Part shown: positions 26,922 through 35,466 of the stretch, one piece after another | Layout: each line of letters begins with the position of its first letter | Numbering within the stretch: the first letter of the stretch is position 1 | Assembly: GCF_000975055.1 (NCBI RefSeq) | Contig: NZ_BBRB01000001.1 | Span: 1 to 64,000, forward strand | Reading direction: 5' to 3' | Source of the DNA: Demequina sediminicola | GTDB lineage: Bacteria; Actinomycetota; Actinomycetes; Actinomycetales; Demequinaceae | Length of the DNA stretch: 64,000 nt | Notes under the pieces: generated by a model | The model's database searches: none | What the model was told of the DNA's origin: nothing | What the model saw: only the letters and a program-made list of their open reading frames with translations | Made by a program: the position numbers and the translations under genes

Positions 26922-28244
26922 TTAGTTGGTGGCCTCTTCGGTTGCTTCGTCGTCTGACTTCTCGTCTTCGACCGATCCGATGACCTCGGAGAGGTCCACG
27001 TCTGCACCAGTGGTGTCCTTGATCGTGGCGCGGCGCAGTGCGAAGGCGGTGGCCTTCGAGCGTGCAACCTCGGCAACGATCGCGGGAATCTGGCCACCCT
27101 GCTCCACCTGCTGGATGAAGGTCTGGGGGTCCATGTTGTACTGGCGCGATGCGTTGATCAGGTACTCGAGGAGCTCGTTCTGCTCAACCTGGATCTCTAG
27201 GTCGTCGGCAAGCTGGTCGAGGAGGATCTGCGCACGCAGGGCCTTCTGAGCTTCCTCGGTGACCTCGGCGCGGTGCTCATCGTCTTCGAGTCGGTTCTCG
27301 TTCTCGAGGTGCGAGTGCACTTCGCCTTCGATGACCTTCTTGGGGAGTTCGAAGTCGGTGGCTTCCTTGAGCACGTCAAGCAGCTTCTCGCGTGCCTCGA
27401 TGGCCTGGTTGTTGGCCTTGATGCGTGCGGCCTGCGACTTGAGGTCTTCCTTCAGCTCGTCAACGGTGTCGAACTCGGAAGCGAGCTGAGCGAAGTCATC
27501 GTCCACCTCAGGAAGCTCGCGCTCCTTGACTGCGGTGACCTTGACCGTGATCTGTGCGGTCTGGCCGGCCAGTTCACCTGCGGCCAGAGGTGCCTCGAAC
27601 GTGGTCTCTTCGTCAGCCGAGAGGCCAATCAGAGCATCGTCCATGCCCTCGAGCATGTTTCCGGATCCAACCTGGTACGAGGTGCCCTGAACGTTGTCGA
27701 CCTCGGCGCCGTCAACCTTGGCAAGCAGGTCGATAGTCGTGTAGTCGCCGTCAGCGACGACGCGATCGACGGTCTTGAGCGAGCCAAAGCGTTCGCGGAG
27801 GTTCGTGAGGCGCTCTTCGACGTCCTCGTCCGACACCTCGATGGGGTCGACCTCGACGGTGATGTCTGCGGCAGCAGGCAGCGTCACCTCGGGACGGATC
27901 TCCACCTGTGCGGTGAACTCAAGGCCTTCGAAGCCCTCTTCCGAACCGGGGATCTTCACAACGTCGACCTCGGGCTGACCGAAGGGGCGCACGCCCTGCT
28001 CCTGGACTGCGTCCGAGTACCAGCCGGGGAGGCCCTCGTTGACGGCGTGCTCAATGACAGCACCCTTACCTACGCGCTGTTCAAGGATACGCGGCGGCAC
28101 CTTGCCCTTGCGGAAACCGGGGATCTGGACCTGCTCACCAATGTGCTGGTAGGCGTGATCCATCGCGGGCTTGAGGTCTTCCTCGCTGAGGGTGACCGTG
28201 AGCTTGACGGTCGTGGCGTCGATCTTCTCGAGGGCGCTAGTCAC
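26922..28244 (-). CDS. tig: trigger factor, ribosome-associated chaperone
   Basis: This 440-residue chaperone binds the ribosome exit tunnel and holds nascent chains. The signature GFRKGKVPPRI (ribosome-binding loop, about 43-53) is clear. A central PPIase domain follows (about 160-245), then the helical C-terminal arms. The tail after residue 415 is acidic. The GTG start has AGGAG seven bases upstream. The location near clpXP is the usual bacterial arrangement, here split by the DUF4190 array. A 349-residue open frame on the other strand is a shadow. Confidence 0.95.
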   Translation of the reverse strand: MTSALEKIDATTVKLTVTLSEEDLKPAMDHAYQHIGEQVQIPGFRKGKVPPRILEQRVGKGAVIEHAVNEGLPGWYSDAVQEQGVRPFGQPEVDVVKIPGSEEGFEGLEFTAQVEIRPEVTLPAAADITVEVDPIEVSDEDVEERLTNLRERFGSLKTVDRVVADGDYTTIDLLAKVDGAEVDNVQGTSYQVGSGNMLEGMDDALIGLSADEETTFEAPLAAGELAGQTAQITVKVTAVKERELPEVDDDFAQLASEFDTVDELKEDLKSQAARIKANNQAIEAREKLLDVLKEATDFELPKKVIEGEVHSHLENENRLEDDEHRAEVTEEAQKALRAQILLDQLADDLEIQVEQNELLEYLINASRQYNMDPQTFIQQVEQGGQIPAIVAEVARSKATAFALRRATIKDTTGADVDLSEVIGSVEDEKSDDEATEEATN

Positions 28245-28425
28245 TGCTGTGCTCCTGACAAATTGGGGTTGGATCCTGTCCGCATGCGGGCATACCGCAG
28301 TCGGGCAACCCTGCGAGTCTAGTGCGTACGGCCATCCGCGCCCAATCGGTTTCGCTGAGGGCCGATGCCCCGACCGGGTTGGCCATGGGCCTCAGCCTCG
28401 CCGTGCGCTTCAGTCCGACTCCCCG

Positions 28426-28431
28426 TAGGGT
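28426..28431 (+). promoter_or_regulatory. -10 element TAGGGT of a leaderless GNAT gene
   Basis: TAGGGT ends seven bases before ATG 28439, followed by CACTTTT with no ribosome site. The 194-base gap between tig and this gene holds nothing else I can identify. Confidence 0.4.
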
Positions 28432-28438
28432 CACTTTT

Positions 28439-28966
28439 ATGGCTCATTCCACGTTCGATGTCCGGGTTGCGTCACCTGACGACGCCGCCAGCCTCGCGAC
28501 GCTCCTGCGTGACTTTAACCAGGAGTTTGACGCACCAGTGGACGAGCAAACGGCGCTCGAGGGCCGGTTGAGCCGTTTGCTAGCGCGACGCGATTTCTTT
28601 GCTGTTCTGGTGGGCGATCCCGCCTTCGGTTTCGCCACAGTGGCGTTGCGAGCGACCGCATATGGTGATGGCGAAGTCGCCGCGCTTGAAGACCTCTACA
28701 TCCGGCCCGACGCGCGTGGCCAAGGTGCAGGAAGCGCACTGATCGAGAGCCTCGGACAGCATGCCCGTGCACGAGGAATCGTGGCGGCCGAGGTCTTTGT
28801 TGACGAACCAGACGCCGATGCTCTGCGGTTCTATCAGCGCCACGGCTTTGTCCACCATGACCCAGGTACCGGTGAGCGCGCGTTCTATCTTCACCACAAC
28901 CTTGACTCAGGGACTCGGCTCCCCCACCCCGAACGGCAGTTCGGAAGTACCGCACCCAAGGCGTAA
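28439..28966 (+). CDS. GNAT family N-acetyltransferase
   Basis: This 175-residue enzyme should transfer an acetyl group from acetyl-CoA to an amine. The acetyl-CoA loop is IRPDARGQGAGSALI (R-x-x-G-x-G/A), preceded by ALEDLYI on beta4 and followed by VFVDEPDADALRFYQRHGF, the typical C-terminal strand-helix. The frame opens upstream at 28322, but the first 39 codons lack family similarity and ATG 28439 has the leaderless spacing. The substrate is unknown. Confidence 0.82.
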   Translation: MAHSTFDVRVASPDDAASLATLLRDFNQEFDAPVDEQTALEGRLSRLLARRDFFAVLVGDPAFGFATVALRATAYGDGEVAALEDLYIRPDARGQGAGSALIESLGQHARARGIVAAEVFVDEPDADALRFYQRHGFVHHDPGTGERAFYLHHNLDSGTRLPHPERQFGSTAPKA

Positions 28967-29050
28967 ACCCGCACATCGCACCAGGTCCTCGCCGAGGGGG
29001 CGTACGAGATTCCGGTGCGATGCGCGGGCAGTCTGGAGTTGCGCAGTCCT

Positions 29051-32000
29051 TTACGCGCTGCGCCTACGAACGATGACGAGCACCGCACCAGCCATCAGTA
29101 GCGCCACTGCGACGGCCATCATGCGCCAGGCGTCGACGCCGGTGACGGCAAGGCTGTTCGCCGCCGATACCGTGACGTCGTCCTCGTCAGATGCCTCTTC
29201 GCTTGTGGGCTCGTCCTGGTCGGGATCGGTCCAGGCCACGGTGGCCTCGTTCGTGACGGTTCCTGTCGCATCTGAGCTCACAGCCGTCGTGATGGTGACG
29301 TTCGGCGCAGATTGGCCCGCACCTATCCAGCCACTCAGGACGCATGTCACTGTGCCGCCATATCCGTCGGCATCGGTTCCATCCACTGTGCACGAATTCC
29401 ACGCAGGCTGTGTGTGATCAGCGGGGTCAGCGGCTGTCACGTCGGTAACCCTGAGCGTTGACGGGATGTCATCGGTCAAGACCACGTCGTCCGTAGCGCC
29501 CGGTCCATCGTTCGTGACGCTCAAGTCCCACGAGACTTCGTTCCCGGCGGCCACCGCATCGGTATCGGCGGTCTTGCTGACGGCAAGATCTGGCACTCGG
29601 TCCACAGCACACGAGGGAGTCGACATGGGGTACGCCGACCACACGCTGCTATCAGGGTTCATCGTGACCACAATCAGCGCGCCATCTCGGAGCGTGGCCA
29701 CGTCTGCGGACCTGTCCAAGATGAGGTTCTCCCAGGTCGGCACCTCGTCGCGGGTCGCAACCCGCCATCCTGGCCAGGCTGTTCCCCACTGCGTCACCGG
29801 GTCTACGGCAGCTCCAGGCCACAGAACCGCTCCACTCAATGGGCTTCCAGCCGGGAACTCATCAACGTGTACGGGTGCGCCGGAACCATCGGGAATCAAG
29901 TCCCCGTCCGCGTCCGCATACCAACTAATGGTGTACGGAAGACCCTGCTCGACATATGCGCTGGTAGTGATCTCAAAGGAGAACCACGGCGCATCGAAAA
30001 CACACTCAGAAGCCCCTGTGACGGAAATCCAGCGTGGATCAATGAGCATGAATCCAGCGTCGATGGTCGGGTTAATGGCGCTTCCATCCGCAATCTGCTG
30101 GAAGCCCAAAGCGTTGTATTCGTCGCTACTCATGACGTCGTCGCTAGCACCACGCGACGGGTAATCGATGTGAACGGGACTTGTCCAATACGCGCCGCCG
30201 TCGTCAGCGGTCGAGCTGATGTTGGAGTCAACGTCGGAGCCTCCCGCCAAAGGCAGCGTCGCCATGTAGATGGCCTGCTGCTCGTCAGTGAGCTCAAAAC
30301 TGACGCGGTACGTCGCGGGGTAGAGCCCCTCGAATACGTAGTAGCCCTCCGCATCGGTCACCGTCTCTGCGAGCACGGCACCGGTGAGGTCGTGCAGCCG
30401 CACTGTGACACCAGGCAAGGGAAGTTCACCATCGTCTTGAACGCCGTTGCGGTTGTCGTCAATCCAGACCCGATCGCCGATGCTCAGCGGCGTCTCCGGC
30501 TGTGACATTACGATGCCCGCTTTGAGTGGCGCTGTGCGGAAGTACGTGTAGGCAGCCTGACCACCATTGCCCCCTTGATGCGCAAGAGTCTGGGCCCAGC
30601 CTCCAAACGAGTTCCAGGCCGGTGCATCGTCCGCAGGTGCGTTGGCGGGAAGCACCTCCGGGTTTTGAGTGCGGAAGTAGATCCTGACGGCCTCTCCCGG
30701 CTGCAACAAGTCATCATCGGCGTACGTGATCTCGAAACGCAGCGCTGTGACCTGAGCCAAAGCATCCGCGTCATCCTTGATCGCGTCCCAGTCGGACTCC
30801 CAATCGGCACATCGAGCGCTGAATGGGTCTTGTTCATCGACCCCGCCCGTCATGACACAGCCCTCGTTCACGGCCGTCTGATACTGGACTTCAAGCGTTC
30901 CTTCAGCGCCCAGCCACTCGACCTCCATGCCTGCGACCAGTTCGGGCGTGAAGGTACTGCCACGGCTTAGACCGGACAGTGCAGTGGTGATACCCACATC
31001 GCCTGGCGTCGGCAGAACATCAACAGCCACCAACTGCTTCGTGGGCTGGTTGCCTGCGTTCGTCAACCACAAGCGCCACTCAGACGTGCCACCCGGCTCC
31101 GTCTTGACGGTGCATGGTGTGCGCTGCCAGGGGTCAAGGTCACCGTTGAGGTACTCCTCCTCGGTGCCACGGCACATGCCATCGATACCGGTCAACTGTT
31201 CGCCTGCATCGGTGTCCACGACCTCACGGACGTACTTGGTGAACCAATAGCCGGGGGCATCCATGACGCTGATGTCGACCTCGACAGGATCGACCGTGTG
31301 CGCACCGAGTTCATCGGTGTACGCCAAGTCGTACGTGTTGATGAAGGTGCCTGGAGCGTGACCAGCACTTACGGTCAACGGAAGCGTGACGGCGTACGTC
31401 TCGCCGGGCCATACCGTGTTGGCTTCGGGCAAGGCGATCGTGATGGTGTCGGTGCCGTCAACACACCCCGTCTCGTATGTCACGCTGGCGTCTGCCAGAT
31501 CTGTTGACACGTCGTCGGCGTTTGTCCCACCTGAACCCAACGTGATGGTCGCCGTTTCGGCGTCGTAGATCATGTCGGGTACGCCCGCCACGCACTGGAT
31601 GGTGTCGGTGAGCACGAGGCCCCGGACGGCCGTAGTGCCGTCGTTTGTCAGTGACAGACCAAAGTTGATACTGCTACCGGCGGCGGTCAGCGTGTCCCGC
31701 GGTGTCTTGGAGATAGAGACGTCGCTCGTGCGCATGGCGACGGAGAAGTTGGCATCTGCCGTGTCCTGCGCGGAGTTGTCCTGCGCGTTCACTGCGTCAA
31801 CCGTCACAGCATTGACCACGGAGGTGCCATCGGGCACGGCGTCACCACTGTCACGGAACGACGAGCGGAGCTCGAAGTCGAAGCGGATCTTTTGTCCGTA
31901 CGCAGACAGGTTGGTCGCGTGAGTGGACATGTCAGGCAGTCGGGCGGACCCGTCAGTCCAGAAGTTCACGCGCACACCGGTGACGTCGGCAAACGTGTGG

Positions 32001-35000
32001 CCTGCAGGCGGCAACGTCGCTGCCGCTGGTAGTGCCCGGAAACTGGCTCCCTGGGGCACGTCGAAGCCATCCAGCGGCGCACCGTCAGGAGCGACCCAGT
32101 CGGTCCCCACCAAGTATTCGATGCTGAACTTCACATCGGTCGATGCACCGGTGGGCTCGCCAACGATAGTCGTGGGCGACTGAAGCGTGAACAGGTTCCA
32201 GAACTCAGGCGTGACGTCGGTGATCTCGTAGCGCACCGGGTTGCTGTAGGAGTCACGGTCGGGAGCCGTGGCATCTGCTGCGAACTTGTTTGCACCCAGA
32301 GTCATCGTGACAGTGGGGTCGGTGTCAGCAGACAGAATTGTCGCGCTGCTCGGCGACAGTGACTTGAGTGCCTGAACAGTGACTTCTTGGGTAGCCAAAG
32401 CTCGAAGCTCCAGCGAGTCTTGCGCGGCGGCGTCCGCCGAATAGTGCGAGTACTCGCCCGCGCCCTGCACCACGTTGTCCACTGTGAGCGCGCTTGCCGC
32501 CAGGTCATTAGGGTCAACGGCAACGCCCGCCAGGGTTGTCTCGCGGACTTGCGTGGCGAACAAAGCGTTCAGGCGTTCACCGCTCTCAATACCGCCGGCC
32601 TCACTGTGCACACTGATCTCGATCGACGTGACGTCGTCGTTCGCAGCGAGGTACGTATTGACCTGCGCTGTGACCGTGTCCGGGTGGGCTGGGCCGAACG
32701 TCTCCGAAGGGGCTCCTTGCGGCGTGAGTGTCACGGTGAAGGTATCCAGGTCAGCACCCTCGGGGGTGTTGACCGATTCGAGGGACAGCACCTGAATCGC
32801 GTCAAAAGGGTCGGTTTCAGCGGCCGTAGAACCCTCGATTTCCTGGGCGCCGAGTGCAGGTTCGCGGAGCGTCAGCGACTCCACGGGGATTCCGTAGTCC
32901 GAGTTGTTTTCGACGCCAATGGACAATCCAAACTGCGGGTAGTCACCGGTGGCAGGGATCCACAACGGCACATTCAGCGCACGCGAACCCGTGGCAGCAG
33001 AGTCGCGCCAGGTCTTCGCTGCGACAACATCGATGGGGCTCTCCCCGGGCTCGTCTCCTGGAAGACCGGTGCGGGTCGTGAGGGTGTCTACATCGGTCAC
33101 TTCATCGCCGATGACGGGCGTAGCCGGGTCGGCAGGGTTGATGCCCGTGGCCTGGGACAAGGCAAGGTTGGTGAATGTATCCAGCGTGTTGACACCGTTG
33201 GCTTCCCAGTTCAGCAACGTCCTGTAGCGCTGCGACTCGTCGAGCGGTGTGCCATCAGTCTTGGTGTACGTAACGCGAACACCGTCGACGCCGCCAGCAA
33301 CTCCAAAGCTCTGCTCAGCGATCGCGTCAGTGGCAACAGTGAACACCGACCAGTCGATGCCGTCATACGTTTCGATGGTCGCTTGCACGCCTGCTGGAAG
33401 CGTGGTCGCCGCGACGCCGGTGGGACGGAACGTGGAGTCCCAGACGGACGTACCGGTACCAGCTTGGTGGTCAATAGAGTCTTCGATCACCAGCGAGTCC
33501 ACGGGTACGTTCGAGAGCGGCGTTCCGTCGGTCTTATCCAGACGACTCGTCAAGATTGACACAAAGGTCGCACCAGGCTCCAAGGAAACTCGGCTCGGTG
33601 CGATTGCTTTAGTGGTGGTGCTTTCCACATACGGCACCTCGATCTCCACCACGTCCGTCGCAGGCGCGGCATCGGCGCTGTCGTCCGCGGTGGTGACCAT
33701 GCCATCGGCGCTATTGCGGGCACCGTCGACCGGCACGTCACCTGCGGTGAGCTGATAGGGCAATCGCGCGCTTGCATTGGGGGCGAGATCGCCGGTGTAC
33801 GTGATCGAGAAACCGTCGACTGTGCCTGAAGGCGCGGGGAAGGTGACGCCTGGCGAGTTGAGCGTCGCCGCGAGGGTCTCCGTCCCACCGCCCACATAGG
33901 TGTAGGTCACCGTGGCGGCGGTGGCGCCGGAAGGAACGGAGTTCGCAGCGCCGATGCTGTTGGTTCCGTCCGTGCCGAAGCCCTCGAAGGCCACGCCTTG
34001 AGCTGAGAATGTGTGCTCAGCCACTGGAGTACCGGTGGGGTCGTGTAGAGCAGGGTCGTTCACGGTCAGGGATGTCAGGCGTACGTTCCCGCTGCTGGTG
34101 ACAGTGGCACGGCCTCCGAACGTCTCCCCCGTCACGATGTTCTGATTGTTACTCAGCGTGTTGCCCGTGGCATCGGTGTAGACCTTGGTTGCACGAGCAG
34201 AGAGCGACCGCGGCTCAACGACGATCGAATCCTGTGCGGTAGCAGTCTCGTCACCAAAGTCCGAGGTGACGGTGGCGGAGGCGATATTGCCCACCGTTTC
34301 CGAGGAAAGTCCTTCACGTTGCGTCATATCGAATGACAGCAGCGCGTGCTCACCGGCGGGAATGACGTCGTCACCGGATGAGTGCGAGAACTCTGTGGTG
34401 ACGCCGATGATGTCGGCACGTGCCGCACCAACCGCGTCCAATGCTGCCGTCACAGCGGCCGCGTTCGGCAGTGTCGCGGAAGCTGGAAAGTCGACAGAGC
34501 CCCCGCCAGCGAGATCAAGGGAGATCACGGCCTGGTCTGCGCCGGCGGGCAAGGTGAGCGAGGTGAAGTCCTCAAAGGCGAAGTGGTCGAACGAGTCTGA
34601 TCCGTCGGCCGGATCGGTCACCACCAATGATCCGGCAGGGACGTTCGAGTTGTGCCAGGCATCAAGGTTAATGGTGACCGTTGAATTGTCTCCGGCCACC
34701 ATTCGATTCTCGGACCACGACTTAGATACCTGGGGCTCGAGGCTGGCCACAAACTCGATCCGCGCGGTGTCGGTCGCTTCGTCGTCTTTCACTTGCGCAT
34801 CAGTCGAGGTGAGGTGCGCCGTGTTCGGAATGTCCTGCCCCCCAGCAGGGATCACCGCATTCGCGGGCAAGTGAGCGCTCAAGGTGAAGGTCATCCCGTG
34901 GCCGCTCGCAAGCCCGGTCTGGCCAGGAAAGCTGTTGTTCTCATCGTTGAAGACCACCGTCAACGTGTTGTCGTTGTCGCTGGCGGGTTCCGTAATGGTG

Positions 35001-35359
35001 GGGTCCGGCCAATCACCGTCAGAGGTGAACTGCAGGCTATCGGGAACATACTCAAACGGCTCAGGGATCGCGTCTGTCAATGTGGCATCCCAGCAATAGA
35101 CAGTGTCGGATTGGCAGTTGACTGTGATGGTCCACGTGATGTCGCCGCCCGAATGCACCACCTTGCTCTCGGGTGTAGTGACCTCCTTGGTCACCTCCAA
35201 CAGCGCCTTGGGATTCTCAGGAGCGGGCACCGCAGCCGCAGTGGGCGCAAGGCCCAATGCGAATGCCAACAGTGCAGCGACAATGGCGAATGCCCTGCGG
35301 CGAACGACCGCACTGATGCGGATCGAACGAGGGACATGGGACAGGACGGTGGCAAGCAT
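29051..35359 (-). CDS. giant sortase-anchored surface protein with DUF11-like repeats
   Basis: This product of about 2,100 residues should be secreted and covalently attached to the wall. A signal peptide ends near TAAAVPAP (about residue 43-50). The body is a chain of beta-sandwich repeats of DUF11/isopeptide type, seen in starts such as LLEVTKEVTTPESKVVHSGG, DVSISKTPRDTLTAAG and DLAVSKTADTDAVAAGNE. An SdrD-B-like domain begins IGDRVWIDDNRNGVQDDGE near 1620. The C-terminus is LAVTG, a helix and RRRSA, a class E-type sorting signal. ATG 35359 is uncertain (no good ribosome site). It follows a LuxR regulator by 107 bases. Adhesion or cell-cell contact is inferred. Confidence 0.82.
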   Translation of the reverse strand: MLATVLSHVPRSIRISAVVRRRAFAIVAALLAFALGLAPTAAAVPAPENPKALLEVTKEVTTPESKVVHSGGDITWTITVNCQSDTVYCWDATLTDAIPEPFEYVPDSLQFTSDGDWPDPTITEPASDNDNTLTVVFNDENNSFPGQTGLASGHGMTFTLSAHLPANAVIPAGGQDIPNTAHLTSTDAQVKDDEATDTARIEFVASLEPQVSKSWSENRMVAGDNSTVTINLDAWHNSNVPAGSLVVTDPADGSDSFDHFAFEDFTSLTLPAGADQAVISLDLAGGGSVDFPASATLPNAAAVTAALDAVGAARADIIGVTTEFSHSSGDDVIPAGEHALLSFDMTQREGLSSETVGNIASATVTSDFGDETATAQDSIVVEPRSLSARATKVYTDATGNTLSNNQNIVTGETFGGRATVTSSGNVRLTSLTVNDPALHDPTGTPVAEHTFSAQGVAFEGFGTDGTNSIGAANSVPSGATAATVTYTYVGGGTETLAATLNSPGVTFPAPSGTVDGFSITYTGDLAPNASARLPYQLTAGDVPVDGARNSADGMVTTADDSADAAPATDVVEIEVPYVESTTTKAIAPSRVSLEPGATFVSILTSRLDKTDGTPLSNVPVDSLVIEDSIDHQAGTGTSVWDSTFRPTGVAATTLPAGVQATIETYDGIDWSVFTVATDAIAEQSFGVAGGVDGVRVTYTKTDGTPLDESQRYRTLLNWEANGVNTLDTFTNLALSQATGINPADPATPVIGDEVTDVDTLTTRTGLPGDEPGESPIDVVAAKTWRDSAATGSRALNVPLWIPATGDYPQFGLSIGVENNSDYGIPVESLTLREPALGAQEIEGSTAAETDPFDAIQVLSLESVNTPEGADLDTFTVTLTPQGAPSETFGPAHPDTVTAQVNTYLAANDDVTSIEISVHSEAGGIESGERLNALFATQVRETTLAGVAVDPNDLAASALTVDNVVQGAGEYSHYSADAAAQDSLELRALATQEVTVQALKSLSPSSATILSADTDPTVTMTLGANKFAADATAPDRDSYSNPVRYEITDVTPEFWNLFTLQSPTTIVGEPTGASTDVKFSIEYLVGTDWVAPDGAPLDGFDVPQGASFRALPAAATLPPAGHTFADVTGVRVNFWTDGSARLPDMSTHATNLSAYGQKIRFDFELRSSFRDSGDAVPDGTSVVNAVTVDAVNAQDNSAQDTADANFSVAMRTSDVSISKTPRDTLTAAGSSINFGLSLTNDGTTAVRGLVLTDTIQCVAGVPDMIYDAETATITLGSGGTNADDVSTDLADASVTYETGCVDGTDTITIALPEANTVWPGETYAVTLPLTVSAGHAPGTFINTYDLAYTDELGAHTVDPVEVDISVMDAPGYWFTKYVREVVDTDAGEQLTGIDGMCRGTEEEYLNGDLDPWQRTPCTVKTEPGGTSEWRLWLTNAGNQPTKQLVAVDVLPTPGDVGITTALSGLSRGSTFTPELVAGMEVEWLGAEGTLEVQYQTAVNEGCVMTGGVDEQDPFSARCADWESDWDAIKDDADALAQVTALRFEITYADDDLLQPGEAVRIYFRTQNPEVLPANAPADDAPAWNSFGGWAQTLAHQGGNGGQAAYTYFRTAPLKAGIVMSQPETPLSIGDRVWIDDNRNGVQDDGELPLPGVTVRLHDLTGAVLAETVTDAEGYYVFEGLYPATYRVSFELTDEQQAIYMATLPLAGGSDVDSNISSTADDGGAYWTSPVHIDYPSRGASDDVMSSDEYNALGFQQIADGSAINPTIDAGFMLIDPRWISVTGASECVFDAPWFSFEITTSAYVEQGLPYTISWYADADGDLIPDGSGAPVHVDEFPAGSPLSGAVLWPGAAVDPVTQWGTAWPGWRVATRDEVPTWENLILDRSADVATLRDGALIVVTMNPDSSVWSAYPMSTPSCAVDRVPDLAVSKTADTDAVAAGNEVSWDLSVTNDGPGATDDVVLTDDIPSTLRVTDVTAADPADHTQPAWNSCTVDGTDADGYGGTVTCVLSGWIGAGQSAPNVTITTAVSSDATGTVTNEATVAWTDPDQDEPTSEEASDEDDVTVSAANSLAVTGVDAWRMMAVAVALLMAGAVLVIVRRRSA

Positions 35360-35402
35360 GCCGCCAGTCAAAGCGATCGCCGCATACCGCCTGGTAGAAA
35401 AA

Positions 35403-35425
35403 CGGGTGAAAGCGCGGGTGAAAGC
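35403..35425. repeat. 12-bp direct repeat upstream of the giant surface gene
   Basis: CGGGTGAAAGCG (35403-35414) is followed directly by CGGGTGAAAGC (35415-35425). The pair lies 44 bases before the proposed start of the surface protein, in the short gap after the LuxR gene. Head-to-tail sites at this spacing suit a multimeric activator. Confidence 0.45.
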
Positions 35426-35466
35426 CGGAGCACACTCCCGGCAAACTAGGACAAAGAGCCCGCAGG

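Noticed and set aside
27273-28322. A 349-residue open frame opposite trigger factor
   Set aside because: It mirrors tig codons across the full length, has no recognisable family, and high-GC genes routinely leave long antisense frames open.
28976-29020. Hairpin CATCGCACC/GGTGCGATG between the GNAT and surface-protein genes
   Set aside because: Nine-base arms with a loop near 30 bases and no U-tract; too weak to call a terminator.
32387-33559. A 390-residue open frame opposite the giant surface protein
   Set aside because: No family features; the minus strand reads continuously through signal peptide, repeats and sorting signal.
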